This document shows, piece by piece, positions 8,711 to 16,907 of a stretch of DNA of 41,670 bases. The DNA is taken from the NCBI GenBank assembly GCA_038144835.1, contig JAYQON010000012.1:1-41670 (forward strand). Direction: 5' to 3'. Source of the stretch: JALHOQ01 sp038144835 (lineage in GTDB: Bacteria; Bdellovibrionota; Bdellovibrionia; Bdellovibrionales; UBA1609). Within the stretch, counting starts at the first letter, position 1. Every line of letters starts with the position of its first letter. Both the position numbers and the translations under genes were made by a program. A model generated the notes under the pieces. That model was not told the origin of the DNA. It saw nothing but the letters and a program-made list of their open reading frames with translations, and ran no database searches.

Positions 8711-9067
8711 ATGCGCGTTAAAGGTGGAGTCGTTACACGTCGTCGTCACAAAAAACTACTGAAGCGGGCGAGCGGTTTTTACGCTGCAAATTCCCGTTCA
8801 TTCACTCATGCTCGCGAAAAAGTGGACCGTGCCCTGGCCTATGAGTATCGTGATCGTCGTACAAAGAAGCGCGATATGCGTGGCCTTTGGATTCAGCGGA
8901 TCAATGCTGCCGCTCGAATGAATGGCGTTAGCTATTCAGCTTTAATGGGAGCTCTGAAAAAAGCCGGCATCGAATTAAATCGTAAAATTCTTTCTGAGTT
9001 GGCGATTCATGATGCTTCCGCATTTTCGATGTTGGTGAAGCAGGTCCTTCCGCAGGCTTCGGCCTAA
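8711..9067 (+). CDS. rplT: 50S ribosomal protein L20
   Basis: This basic protein of 118 residues has L20 family features: MRVKGGVVTRRRHKKLLKRASGFY at the N-terminus, then YRDRRTKKRDMRGLWIQRINAAAR and a C-terminal globular part. L20 is an early 23S rRNA assembly protein and in several bacteria represses its own operon. GAGAGGTG upstream serves as ribosome binding site. Only 25 nt separate it from fni, so the mevalonate operon may be read from the same transcript. Confidence 0.97.
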   Translation: MRVKGGVVTRRRHKKLLKRASGFYAANSRSFTHAREKVDRALAYEYRDRRTKKRDMRGLWIQRINAAARMNGVSYSALMGALKKAGIELNRKILSELAIHDASAFSMLVKQVLPQASA

Positions 9068-9092
9068 GCTGGATCCAAGGAGGAACCGCCAG

Positions 9093-10166
9093 GTGGCCTC
9101 AAACTTGGAGAATCGCGGGATTGACTGCGAATCAAATGATCAATTTGAAAGCCGCAAAGTAGATCACTTGCGGCTTTCTCTTTCAGAAAAAAATCAAACA
9201 ACAGGTCATTCTGGCTTAGGGCGGATTCAGCTTATTCATGAGGCTCTGCCAGACTTGAATTTTTCTCAAGTAAGTATTTCTAGTTTATCTTTAAAGAACA
9301 AACTAAAAACCCCATTTTTGATCAGTTCGATGACTGCTGGTCACTCAGGTTCTGTGAACTTAAATGAACTGCTGGCGCGTGCTGCAAGTGAGCATGGTTG
9401 GCGCATGGGTGTTGGTTCGCAGCGCCGGGAGCTGAATGATCTGGCGGCAGCAGCAGAATGGAAAGCGATCCGTAAAGCCGCGCCTAAAGTCATTTTGTAT
9501 GGAAATCTCGGTTTATCTCAACTGATTCAGACTCGCTTGGCCGACGTTGAGCGTTTGGTCGACTCGTTGCAGGCCGAGGGGATGATCATTCATTTGAATG
9601 CTCTGCAGGAGTGTCTGCAGCCTGAGGGCACTCCCAATTTCAAGGGTGGGATAGAAAGTCTAGAGAAACTGTGTCTTCGTCTTTCAGTGCCTGTCATAGT
9701 TAAGGAGACAGGTTGTGGATTTTCGCGCTCCACCTTAAAGCGCTTGCGCAACATAGGTGTTGCAGCTGTTGATGTAAGTGGGATTGGTGGCACTCATTGG
9801 GGGCGAATTGAGGGGGCTCGGAATAGCGAGGAAGATATTCGTTATGAGGCTGCGCATGGTCTTTCCGACTGGGGCATTTCAACAGTGGATTCGGTTTTAA
9901 ATGCAATTAACGTTAAGCCAGATTATGAAATTTGGGCTTCGGGTGGTGTGCGTTCAGGTCAGGATGCAGCAAAACTTTTGGCTCTAGGAGCCAACACTGT
10001 TGGCTTTGCAAAACCGATCTTAGAGGCAGCCTTGCAGGGTGAGGAAGTTTTGATGAGACGAATGAGTGCATTAGAGTTCGAGTTAAAAACGGTTTTGTTT
10101 TGTACGGGAGTGAGAAACATCTCTGAATTGCAAAAAAAGAAGGTGTGGGCATGGCGAGCCAATTAG
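9093..10166 (+). CDS. fni: Type 2 isopentenyl-diphosphate delta-isomerase (FMN-dependent)
   Basis: This 357-residue TIM-barrel flavoprotein interconverts isopentenyl and dimethylallyl diphosphate. Family motifs visible are RKVDHLRLSL near the N-terminus, SSMTAGHSG, the HLNALQE..QPEG segment carrying the catalytic Gln and a metal-binding Glu, KETGCGFS, DVSGIGGTHWGRIE, and the FMN phosphate-binding ASGGVRSGQD. The start codon is GTG at 9093, 9 nt after AAGGAGG. The 3' end overlaps mvaA by 16 nt. The type 2 enzyme commonly travels with mevalonate pathway genes, as here. Confidence 0.96.
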   Translation: MASNLENRGIDCESNDQFESRKVDHLRLSLSEKNQTTGHSGLGRIQLIHEALPDLNFSQVSISSLSLKNKLKTPFLISSMTAGHSGSVNLNELLARAASEHGWRMGVGSQRRELNDLAAAAEWKAIRKAAPKVILYGNLGLSQLIQTRLADVERLVDSLQAEGMIIHLNALQECLQPEGTPNFKGGIESLEKLCLRLSVPVIVKETGCGFSRSTLKRLRNIGVAAVDVSGIGGTHWGRIEGARNSEEDIRYEAAHGLSDWGISTVDSVLNAINVKPDYEIWASGGVRSGQDAAKLLALGANTVGFAKPILEAALQGEEVLMRRMSALEFELKTVLFCTGVRNISELQKKKVWAWRAN

Positions 10167-11464
10167 ATCCCAAAAAGGCGAGCGAAATGTTTCTAGGTTT
10201 TTCCAAACTGAACCGTGATGAGCGTTTGCAGCGCCTCTTGGAGTTTGGAGCACTGTCTTCTGATGAGGTACGTTTTCTGAAAGCGGGTGCACCTGTAGGC
10301 ATTGAACTTGCCGAAAAATTTATTGAAAATGTACTTGGTTTTTTTCATCTCCCTTTGGGGGTTGCGACTAATTTTGAAATTGACGGTAAGCCTTTTGTGA
10401 TTCCGATGGCGGTCGAAGAAACTTCGATTATAGCGGCAGCCAGCAAGACTGCCAAATGGGTGCGTGAACACGGTCGAATCACAACTCAAATGATTGGTTA
10501 TGAAATTATCGGGCAAATCCAGATAGGTCGTGTGCGCGATTTCAAACGGTTCAAAGAGACGGTATCGGCGCACGCCCAAGAGTGGATTGAGGCGTCTAAT
10601 CGGGATGTGGCCTCGGGTTTGGTTCGCCGAGGTGGTGGAGTTAAACGCATTGAGGTGCGGCGGCTTGAGCGTGAGGATGGTCATGATATGGCTGTATTGC
10701 ATGTCTATGCTGACCCCTGCGACGCCATGGGTGCGAATATTATCAATCAGGTCTGTGAATATTTGAAGATTCCAGTTGAGTCAGTGACCGGTGAGAGAGT
10801 GACCATGTGCATACTTTCGAATTTGGTCGATTCACGTCTGACTCATGCCCGCATTGAGATGCTTGGTTTGGACCCTGAGCTGATGGAGAAGATCGAAGAG
10901 GCATCGGTATTTGCTGAACTGGATCCGTATCGGGCAGCCACAAATAATAAGGGTGTTCTCAATGGTATCGATCCTATTTTGATTGCTACGGGTAATGATT
11001 GGCGAGCTGTGGAGGCGGGTGTACATGCCTATGCCAGTCGATCGGGACGCTACAGCTCTATCACTCGGTGGCGACGTGAAAAAAATGTGCTCGTTGGCGT
11101 GTTTGAAGCACCTATTATTCTCGGTTTAGTGGGTGGAGTTACTAGCCTGCATCCCACCGCAAAAATGTGCCTGAAGATGCTGAACGTACGCTCTTCAGAA
11201 GAGTTGTCTCGAGTTTGTGCGGCGGTCGGTTTAGTGCAAAATCTAGGTGCATTGCGTGCCCTCACCACAGTGGGTATCATAGAAGGGCACATGAAATTGC
11301 ATATCAAGAATCTGACTTTGGGTGCCGGTGCAGAAGAGCGTGAGATTCCATATGTTCAGAAACGTCTGGAAGAAATTTTGTCTTTGCACAAGCGTATCTC
11401 TCTCAGTAATGCGGTTGAAGTTTTGAAGGAATTGAGAGCCCAGAGGGCTCGTGAATTGCCATGA
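10151..11464 (+). CDS. mvaA: Hydroxymethylglutaryl-CoA reductase (class II type)
   Basis: The product is 437 residues, the size of bacterial class II enzymes. Recognised motifs are VEETSIIAAAS (substrate Glu), DAMGANIINQVCE, NNKGVLNGID (catalytic Lys), IATGNDWRAVEAG (catalytic Asp) and a C-terminal EGHMKLH with the catalytic His. It reduces HMG-CoA to mevalonate, the committed step of the pathway. ATG at 10151 is favoured over GTG at 10145 because AGAAGG lies about 8 nt before the ATG. Its stop overlaps the next start (ATGA, 11461-11464). HMG-CoA synthase is not in the window. Confidence 0.95.
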   Translation: MASQLDPKKASEMFLGFSKLNRDERLQRLLEFGALSSDEVRFLKAGAPVGIELAEKFIENVLGFFHLPLGVATNFEIDGKPFVIPMAVEETSIIAAASKTAKWVREHGRITTQMIGYEIIGQIQIGRVRDFKRFKETVSAHAQEWIEASNRDVASGLVRRGGGVKRIEVRRLEREDGHDMAVLHVYADPCDAMGANIINQVCEYLKIPVESVTGERVTMCILSNLVDSRLTHARIEMLGLDPELMEKIEEASVFAELDPYRAATNNKGVLNGIDPILIATGNDWRAVEAGVHAYASRSGRYSSITRWRREKNVLVGVFEAPIILGLVGGVTSLHPTAKMCLKMLNVRSSEELSRVCAAVGLVQNLGALRALTTVGIIEGHMKLHIKNLTLGAGAEEREIPYVQKRLEEILSLHKRISLSNAVEVLKELRAQRARELP

Positions 11465-12357
11465 CTTTGTGCCTGTCGGCTCCGAGCAAAACCTTTTTGG
11501 CCGGCGAGTATGCAGTTTTAGCAGGTGTGCCGGCTCTGATCGTTAACTCAGAGCCACGTTTTGAACTAAGAGTTAAATTTGGCACGGGGAAAACTCAGGG
11601 CATTCCAAGAAAATCTCCCGCACATTTATGGTTGGAACAGCGCGCTCCTCTGCTTTCAGCTTACGATTTGGATTTTGTTGATCCGCACCAAGGAAGGGGT
11701 GGCTTTGGAGCTTCGGGGGCTCAATTTTTACTCGTACACACGCTGACCTCGTTTCTGCAGTTGGGGTTCTCTGAGTATGTCAAAGGCGTTAGGTTGAACG
11801 AGCTATGGAATGATTTGCAAGTGTTGTCCCAAAGAAGTGGCAGCGGTGCGGATGTCTTGGCTCAGTGTGTGGGTGGGATTGCTCGAGTAGTTACCAAAAC
11901 GCAAGAGGCAAGGGTTTTGTCTTGGCCTTATCCGCAAATTGATTTTGCGGTATTGCGTACGGATCAAAAGATCAACACGCATGAGCATTTGCAAAGTCTA
12001 CCGCAAGATTGTTTGCAACGTCTATCACCTGCTGCAGCAGCCTGTGTGGAGTCTTTTGGATCTCAGGATGAATCAATTTTTTGTCAAAGATTAAGAGTTT
12101 TCGCAAATACTTTACGAGATTTGGGCTTGCAGTCTCCCAGAGCTTTGCAGTTGCTTGCGCACATAGAAGATCAGCCTTGGTGTTTGGCTGCAAAAGGGTG
12201 TGGGGCAATGGGAGCGGATACAGTCATGTTTTTATATCCTGTCTCCAAGCGTGGAGAAGTAAAAGAGTTTTTAGCTGCAAATAATTTAAAATCAGAGGCT
12301 GATGTTAATCATTTATCATCGGGCTTGCGGATGGAATGGAGCAGTGATGCGAATTGA
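11461..12357 (+). CDS. GHMP kinase, probable phosphomevalonate kinase
   Basis: This 298-residue GHMP-superfamily kinase begins with SAPSKTFLAGEYAVLAG, as in phosphomevalonate kinases. Its ATP-binding loop is GRGGFGASGAQF, a variant of the usual GLGSSGA. The segment RSGSGADVLAQCVGGI matches the conserved GSG.DVA..C.GG motif of that family. The C-terminal AKGCGAMGADT is the third GHMP motif. Position between mvaA and mvaD, together with a separate mevalonate kinase downstream, supports phosphorylation of 5-phosphomevalonate. The ATG overlaps the mvaA stop. Confidence 0.8.
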   Translation: MTLCLSAPSKTFLAGEYAVLAGVPALIVNSEPRFELRVKFGTGKTQGIPRKSPAHLWLEQRAPLLSAYDLDFVDPHQGRGGFGASGAQFLLVHTLTSFLQLGFSEYVKGVRLNELWNDLQVLSQRSGSGADVLAQCVGGIARVVTKTQEARVLSWPYPQIDFAVLRTDQKINTHEHLQSLPQDCLQRLSPAAAACVESFGSQDESIFCQRLRVFANTLRDLGLQSPRALQLLAHIEDQPWCLAAKGCGAMGADTVMFLYPVSKRGEVKEFLAANNLKSEADVNHLSSGLRMEWSSDAN

Positions 12358-13279
12358 AGTTTCGGCGCCGTCGAACATCGCGTTGATCAAATATATGGGT
12401 AAAAGTTTAGCCAGTGGCAATTTACCGACAAATGCATCTATGTCTTACACGCTCGAGCACCTACGTAGCCATGTAGTATTAGAACCTGCTCAGCATGACG
12501 AATGGAAGCCTTTAAAGGGCTATCTACCCATTTCTCTGGGTGAAACTGGTCGCACGAAGTTTTTAAATCACTTTGCTAGACTTAAATCAGCTTGGGAAAT
12601 ACCGGGTTGTTACTCCATCGCTTCTGCCAATGATTTTCCATCTGACTGCGGTCTTGCAAGTTCGGCTTCAAGTTTTGCAGCTTTGAGTTTGGGGGCTTAT
12701 GAATTGGCTCGTTCTATACGACCCGAATTTGAACTTTCGCGGGCTGAGATTTCGCGTTGGTCGAGGTTGGGCTCGGGGTCTTCATGTCGGTCCTTGTTCT
12801 CGCCATGGGCGCAATGGAGGGGTGAGGGGGCGGAACCTATGGAACTGGATTTGCGACTTGAGCATGCTGTAGTCATTGTAGAAGGTAGTGCAAAAACTGT
12901 CTCCAGCAGTCAAGCCCACTCCCGTGTGCCTTCCAGTTTGCTTTTTGAAGGACGAGAAGTACGGGCTGAAGCCCGAATGCTACGTCTTTGTTCGGCATTG
13001 AAAGAATCGCGATGGTATGAGGCCTTTGAGATTTGCTGGGCTGAATTTTGGGATATGCACAGCCTTTTTGAGACCAGTGAGCCGTCTTTTGGTTACATGC
13101 ATCCTGAGTCTTTAAGTGTTTTGCATAAATTGCGACAAGTTTGGAAAGAATTGGGAGATGGACCTTTAGTGACCATGGATGCTGGGGCTAACATTCACCT
13201 TTTGTTGCGTCCAGAACAGATGGCTGCGGCCGACTCGTGGTTGACGGGCTTGCGGGTCTTAAAGAGCTGGAAGAGCTAA
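12347..13279 (+). CDS. mvaD: Diphosphomevalonate decarboxylase
   Basis: The product is about 310 residues. Motifs are SAPSNIALIKYMGK near the N-terminus (family usually KYWGK), NLPTNASMSYTL, the ATP loop PSDCGLASSASSFAAL, RLGSGSSCRSLF with the catalytic serines, and TMDAGANIHLL with the conserved Asp. The enzyme makes isopentenyl diphosphate with ATP. An in-frame ATG at 12302 lies deep inside the preceding gene, and the ATG at 12347 has GGAG 5-6 nt upstream, so the latter is chosen. It overlaps the preceding gene by 11 nt. Confidence 0.93.
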   Translation: MRIEVSAPSNIALIKYMGKSLASGNLPTNASMSYTLEHLRSHVVLEPAQHDEWKPLKGYLPISLGETGRTKFLNHFARLKSAWEIPGCYSIASANDFPSDCGLASSASSFAALSLGAYELARSIRPEFELSRAEISRWSRLGSGSSCRSLFSPWAQWRGEGAEPMELDLRLEHAVVIVEGSAKTVSSSQAHSRVPSSLLFEGREVRAEARMLRLCSALKESRWYEAFEICWAEFWDMHSLFETSEPSFGYMHPESLSVLHKLRQVWKELGDGPLVTMDAGANIHLLLRPEQMAAADSWLTGLRVLKSWKS

Positions 13280-13283
13280 AGGC

Positions 13284-14180
13284 ATGCGCGATTATTCAAC
13301 GCGAACTTTTGGCAAATGGATTCTGGCGGGAGAGCATGCGGTCCTGCGCGGGTGCCCAGCTCTCGCCTTTCCGTTGACATCCAAAGCTCTTGAGTTGGTT
13401 TATCGTTTTGTCGATTGCCCTGTAGAGGTCAGTTTTCGTGGCACTCATGGACAGGAGTTAAATCTCCTTTTTTACGGCGTGATTGAAAACGCTATGAGTC
13501 GATTGCGGATTAGCGATCCTTTGCGCGGGCGCTTCGAGATCTCAAGCGAACTACCCGTGGGCGCCGGCTTGGGCGCTTCTGCCGCTGTCTGCGGTGCGGT
13601 TGCGCGTTGGTGTTTTGGCCAAGGTTGGATCGCCGAAGATGAGATCTACGAGTTTGCGCGTAGTCTTGAGGATCTGTTTCATGGCGAGAGTTCGGGTGTG
13701 GATTTAGCTGTATCGCTGTCCGCGCAAGGAGTCTGTTTTCAGCGCGGTAAGCCGCATATCAGTATACGTCCAGCATGGTGGCCTCATTTGTATCTTTCCT
13801 ATTGTGGTTCTCGCGGTATGACATCGGATTGCGTCGCTAAAGTGAAGCGTATGTTTGACTCTCAGAAGGACTTCGCCCGTTTGATGGACGCTCAGATGGA
13901 GCAGGCCGTTCATCTTGCGCAACTGGCGTTATCTCGTGATGATCAGCAGGCTCGGATAGATCTTTTGCAGGCGATTGAGCTGGCCAGAGACTGTTTTGAC
14001 CGCTGGGGCCTAAGCGGTGGTGATCTAGGGGAACATATGCAGCGTTTACGCCAGTCAGGAGCATTAGCTGTAAAGCCTACTGGGAGTGGCGGGGGAGGGT
14101 TTGTTTTAAGTTTCTGGGAAACTAAACCGGGTGCGGACATTATTGGAGATCTCATTCAGATACCCGAGCCTCACTTGTAA
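13284..14180 (+). CDS. mvk: GHMP kinase, probable mevalonate kinase
   Basis: This 298-residue GHMP kinase has FGKWILAGEHAVLRG at the N-terminus, the GEHAV form typical of mevalonate kinase. The ATP loop is PVGAGLGASAAV, and FHGESSGVD carries the catalytic Asp of the HG.SSG.D motif. The C-terminal motif is KPTGSGGGGF. It phosphorylates mevalonate at the start of the lower pathway although it is the last gene of the operon. It lies 4 nt after mvaD, with GGAAGAG upstream as ribosome binding site. Confidence 0.88.
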   Translation: MRDYSTRTFGKWILAGEHAVLRGCPALAFPLTSKALELVYRFVDCPVEVSFRGTHGQELNLLFYGVIENAMSRLRISDPLRGRFEISSELPVGAGLGASAAVCGAVARWCFGQGWIAEDEIYEFARSLEDLFHGESSGVDLAVSLSAQGVCFQRGKPHISIRPAWWPHLYLSYCGSRGMTSDCVAKVKRMFDSQKDFARLMDAQMEQAVHLAQLALSRDDQQARIDLLQAIELARDCFDRWGLSGGDLGEHMQRLRQSGALAVKPTGSGGGGFVLSFWETKPGADIIGDLIQIPEPHL

Positions 14181-14182
14181 GA

Positions 14183-14201
14183 AAGTAACGTCATGTTACT
14201 T
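14183..14201. promoter_or_regulatory. Dyad AAGTAAC-N5-GTTACTT ahead of the DUF4423 regulator
   Basis: A perfect 7-bp inverted repeat (14183-14189 and 14195-14201, 5-nt spacer) lies 40 nt before the regulator gene and directly after the mevalonate operon. There is no T-run. It could be an operator, for example autoregulatory, or a weak transcript end. An AT-rich stretch (TTTATAAACTATTTAAT) follows and may hold a promoter. Confidence 0.4.
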
Positions 14202-14240
14202 GAGCTTGGTTTATAAACTATTTAATGTTAGTTCACCGCT

Positions 14241-15029
14241 ATGTCGTTTCAATACCAAGATTTTTTGTTGGAAGAGTTTCGTTCGCGGCGCAGTCGCAAT
14301 CCACACTACTCCTTACGAGCTTTCGCTCGTGACATAGGAATGCCCGCATCAAAGCTTTCGCAGAATTTGCGTGGATTGTGCGGTATATCAGTAGCGAAAG
14401 CTGAAAAAATTGCCGCTAAATTGCAGATGCGTGATGATGAGCGCCAGCTTTTTCTGGCCATGGTAGAATCCCAACATGCTCGCAGTCGAGTGGCTCGACA
14501 GCAAGCCTCTGTAGCTTTACAAAAAATACGCGAAGAAAAAATTAATGAAATCAGTTTAGAGAAATTTGCCGCAGTTCGCGACTGGTACCACATGGCTATT
14601 TTAGAGATGACCGACATTAAAGGTTTCCGCTCAGATGTGTCTTGGATTGCCGATAGACTGGGTCTACCTGTGGAGCTTGTTAAAGAAGCGGTAGTGCGGT
14701 TGCGCAATTTGGAGCTACTTAATGTCGAGCAAGATCCGTGGGTGCAAACGCATCGAGATCTTGAATTACCAAGTGGGGTTCCATCGCGCACGATTCGCGA
14801 ACATCACAAGCAGGTTTTAACCAAGGCAATCGTGGCTCTTGATGAAGTTCCCGTCGAACGGCGTGAGTATTCTTCGCACACGTTTGCCATTGATTCCTCT
14901 TCTTTGTCAGAAATGAAAAATCAGCTACGAGAGTTTCAGCGTCGAGTCGCAAAGCTTAGTCAGCAAGGTGAAAAAAACTCAGTTTTCATACTTTCTATGC
15001 AGTTGTTCCCGATTATGGAGGGGAATTAA
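14241..15029 (+). CDS. TIGR02147/DUF4423 family putative transcriptional regulator
   Basis: The 262-residue protein begins with a SFQYQDFLLEEFRSRRSRNP segment and a helix-turn-helix-like region (SLRAFARDIGMPASKLSQNLRG, about residues 24-46). A DUF4423-type domain follows, with RDWYHMAILEMTDIKGFRSD and a winged part (ADRLGLPVELVKEAVVRLRNL). The C-terminal DSSSLSEMKNQLREFQRRV is typical of the family. TIGR02147 proteins are abundant in Bdellovibrio and Fibrobacter, and their targets are mostly unknown. The stop overlaps the next start (TAATG), so the two are cotranscribed and it likely controls that partner. Confidence 0.88.
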   Translation: MSFQYQDFLLEEFRSRRSRNPHYSLRAFARDIGMPASKLSQNLRGLCGISVAKAEKIAAKLQMRDDERQLFLAMVESQHARSRVARQQASVALQKIREEKINEISLEKFAAVRDWYHMAILEMTDIKGFRSDVSWIADRLGLPVELVKEAVVRLRNLELLNVEQDPWVQTHRDLELPSGVPSRTIREHHKQVLTKAIVALDEVPVERREYSSHTFAIDSSSLSEMKNQLREFQRRVAKLSQQGEKNSVFILSMQLFPIMEGN

Positions 15030-16114
15030 TGAAGTGTCTGATGATTTGGCTTAGTTTATTATTTTTGGTTGATCCCGCATTCGCATCAAAAATTATTGGA
15101 AACGGCGGCGATGTCGTTGTCTGTCGGGGGCGCAGTCCACGTGTCCAGTTGCTTGATTTTTATGAGGCAACCAAATTGGCTAATCTCAAGCTGGTTGAGC
15201 CGGATGGCGAAACCTATGTTGAAAAAGTAAAATCTCTTAGTCGTAAAGTTTCCGCACGGTTTCCTGTTTTGAGTCGTATCATCATTGACGATTTAGAACT
15301 CTTCGAAAGTCGTAAAAGAATTATGGACGACGTCCAGCTGGAAGATATCAGCGACTCGTATCATACGGTATTACCACCAGATTGTCGCATAGCTCAGATT
15401 GCCAACCAAAAGGCTCCACTTTTTCCGCGTCATCCCTGGTTCATCATAGATGCGGCTTTGTGGTCGGGATTGAGTGAATTTCACAAGGCTGGGCTGGTGG
15501 TTCATGAAATTCTTTATCGCCATGGACTGCGCTACGGTCTCGAGCACTCGCTGGGTGTGCGTTATATGGTGGGGCTTCTTTTTAGTGCTGAATTTGAAGA
15601 GGTGTCCGATCATGAGTGGGTGCAGGCCTACTTGAACACGCTCATTCGTCATTACGAAAAAAGTGGACTACGTATTCCACTTTTTAGCGGTGAGCCTAGC
15701 TCTTGCGAGGCACGTCCGGGAAGTGCCAACTGTAGAGACATTCAGCCTGTGCGTCCGGCGACCTTTCGTTACAACGAGGAGGCTTTGAGTGCTGTTGAAT
15801 ATCAGGACCTGGAGAGAGTAGAGTTTTCTTCTGGCATGGTAAAAGCGTCTATTTTGGCCAAGCATTTGAAGTTTGAAAGCCGAGAAGGACGAAATCAGGT
15901 TTATTTTGAGGGCAAGTTGATCGTATCACTCAAAAAACAGTTCTTTTCCCGGACGACATTCGAAGTTAAAGGGCATCTGGATCCAAAGTCTGGAAAATTT
16001 TGCGGCACCCAATCAGCGCTAAAGCCGGATGGGCAATATTTGTATCCGCCCTCTGAGTATTGTGATTCGCTGTCAAAAATGAGTCCCGCAATCAAGCCTT
16101 TGCGTAGGCCTTGA
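15029..16114 (+). CDS. Secreted protein of unknown function with N-terminal GNGGD motif
   Basis: This 361-residue protein has a clear signal peptide (hydrophobic 3-14, likely cleavage after AFAS at residue 20). The mature protein starts with KIIGNGGDVVVC, a form I associate with secreted Bdellovibrio proteins. Residues 159-165 read HEILYRH, an HE..(Y)R..H arrangement resembling but not matching the zinc protease motif HExxH. Six cysteines (32, 119 and later pairs) suggest disulfides in the periplasm or outside. No catalytic function can be assigned. Its 3' end runs 23 nt into the convergent methyltransferase gene. Confidence 0.75.
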   Translation: MKCLMIWLSLLFLVDPAFASKIIGNGGDVVVCRGRSPRVQLLDFYEATKLANLKLVEPDGETYVEKVKSLSRKVSARFPVLSRIIIDDLELFESRKRIMDDVQLEDISDSYHTVLPPDCRIAQIANQKAPLFPRHPWFIIDAALWSGLSEFHKAGLVVHEILYRHGLRYGLEHSLGVRYMVGLLFSAEFEEVSDHEWVQAYLNTLIRHYEKSGLRIPLFSGEPSSCEARPGSANCRDIQPVRPATFRYNEEALSAVEYQDLERVEFSSGMVKASILAKHLKFESREGRNQVYFEGKLIVSLKKQFFSRTTFEVKGHLDPKSGKFCGTQSALKPDGQYLYPPSEYCDSLSKMSPAIKPLRRP

Positions 16115-16856
16115 CGGCGAATTGCGTTGAGTAAGAAAAAAGGGCCACGCTCGCGGCCACGGTGGCGTTGAGGCTTTCTGTGCCCTTGGTCATTGGAATA
16201 CTGAGCCGGTTGACGTTAAGATTAGGAGGAAGGCCTTGACCTTCCTCACCTAAAACCAGCAACAGATCACGTGGCCATTTAAATTCAATGATATTTTCCC
16301 CATGCAGATCTAGCGCATAAGCTTGTTCCAGATTGATTTTACTTAAAGCAGTGGTGTGGGCAAAGTTCATGCGCAAACTGCAGCCAGAGGAGGCCCGAAG
16401 GCTTTTAGGTAAAAAGGGCGAAGCGCATTCCTCGGTCATAATGACTCGCTGGACTCCGAACGCCGCCGCAGAACGTAGAAGGCTACCCAAATTTCCCGGG
16501 TCAGAGAGTGCTACGATCAGCTCAATCCCGCGCGGATTTTCTTTGTTCCATGCGGGAATTTGAGGTGTGCGAATAACGGCTATTGGCGAAAGTGTTCCAG
16601 AAACGTCGAGCTCTTTGAACAGAGAAGCGGGTAAGCGAATTTGTTCGCAAAACACATTTAAAGCGTTGGCTTTTGGTGGGAGTAGGATTTCCTTAATCTG
16701 AGATTGGTCTTGGTTCATTTGCTCTTGTATGAGTTTGGAGCCACTCAATAAACACAAGCCTTCTTTGCGGATTCCCTTGCTCTGGGTGAGGCTGAGCCAA
16801 GTCTTAAAGCGGGGATTGCTGCGGCTTGTGATTTCCTTGATTTGGGAGACCTTCAT
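16092..16856 (-). CDS. TrmH/SpoU-family RNA 2'-O-methyltransferase
   Basis: This 254-residue SPOUT-class methyltransferase has an N-terminal substrate-binding domain (about residues 1-95, containing GLCLLSGSKLIQE). The catalytic domain has the three family motifs: SDPGNLGSLLRSAAAFG (motif 1), LVLGEEGQGLP (motif 2) and IPMTKGTESLNATVAASVALF (motif 3). These form the trefoil knot that binds S-adenosylmethionine. The target (23S rRNA or tRNA) cannot be told from sequence. It is convergent with the secreted-protein gene and diverges from pheS across a 51-nt spacer that must hold both promoters. Confidence 0.93.
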   Translation of the reverse strand: MKVSQIKEITSRSNPRFKTWLSLTQSKGIRKEGLCLLSGSKLIQEQMNQDQSQIKEILLPPKANALNVFCEQIRLPASLFKELDVSGTLSPIAVIRTPQIPAWNKENPRGIELIVALSDPGNLGSLLRSAAAFGVQRVIMTEECASPFLPKSLRASSGCSLRMNFAHTTALSKINLEQAYALDLHGENIIEFKWPRDLLLVLGEEGQGLPPNLNVNRLSIPMTKGTESLNATVAASVALFSYSTQFAVKAYAKA

Positions 16857-16907
16857 GGGACGTGATTGTACATTGCTTTTTAGCTAAAATCATTCAAAGA
16901 TAGCGCG

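Noticed and set aside
15503..15528. HEILYRH as a zinc protease active site
   Set aside because: The spacing is HExxxxH rather than HExxH, and no third ligand motif is evident; kept only as an observation.
16862..16890. Consensus promoter for pheS
   Set aside because: TAAAAT at 16885-16890 is a fair -10, but no -35 lies at 16-18 nt spacing.
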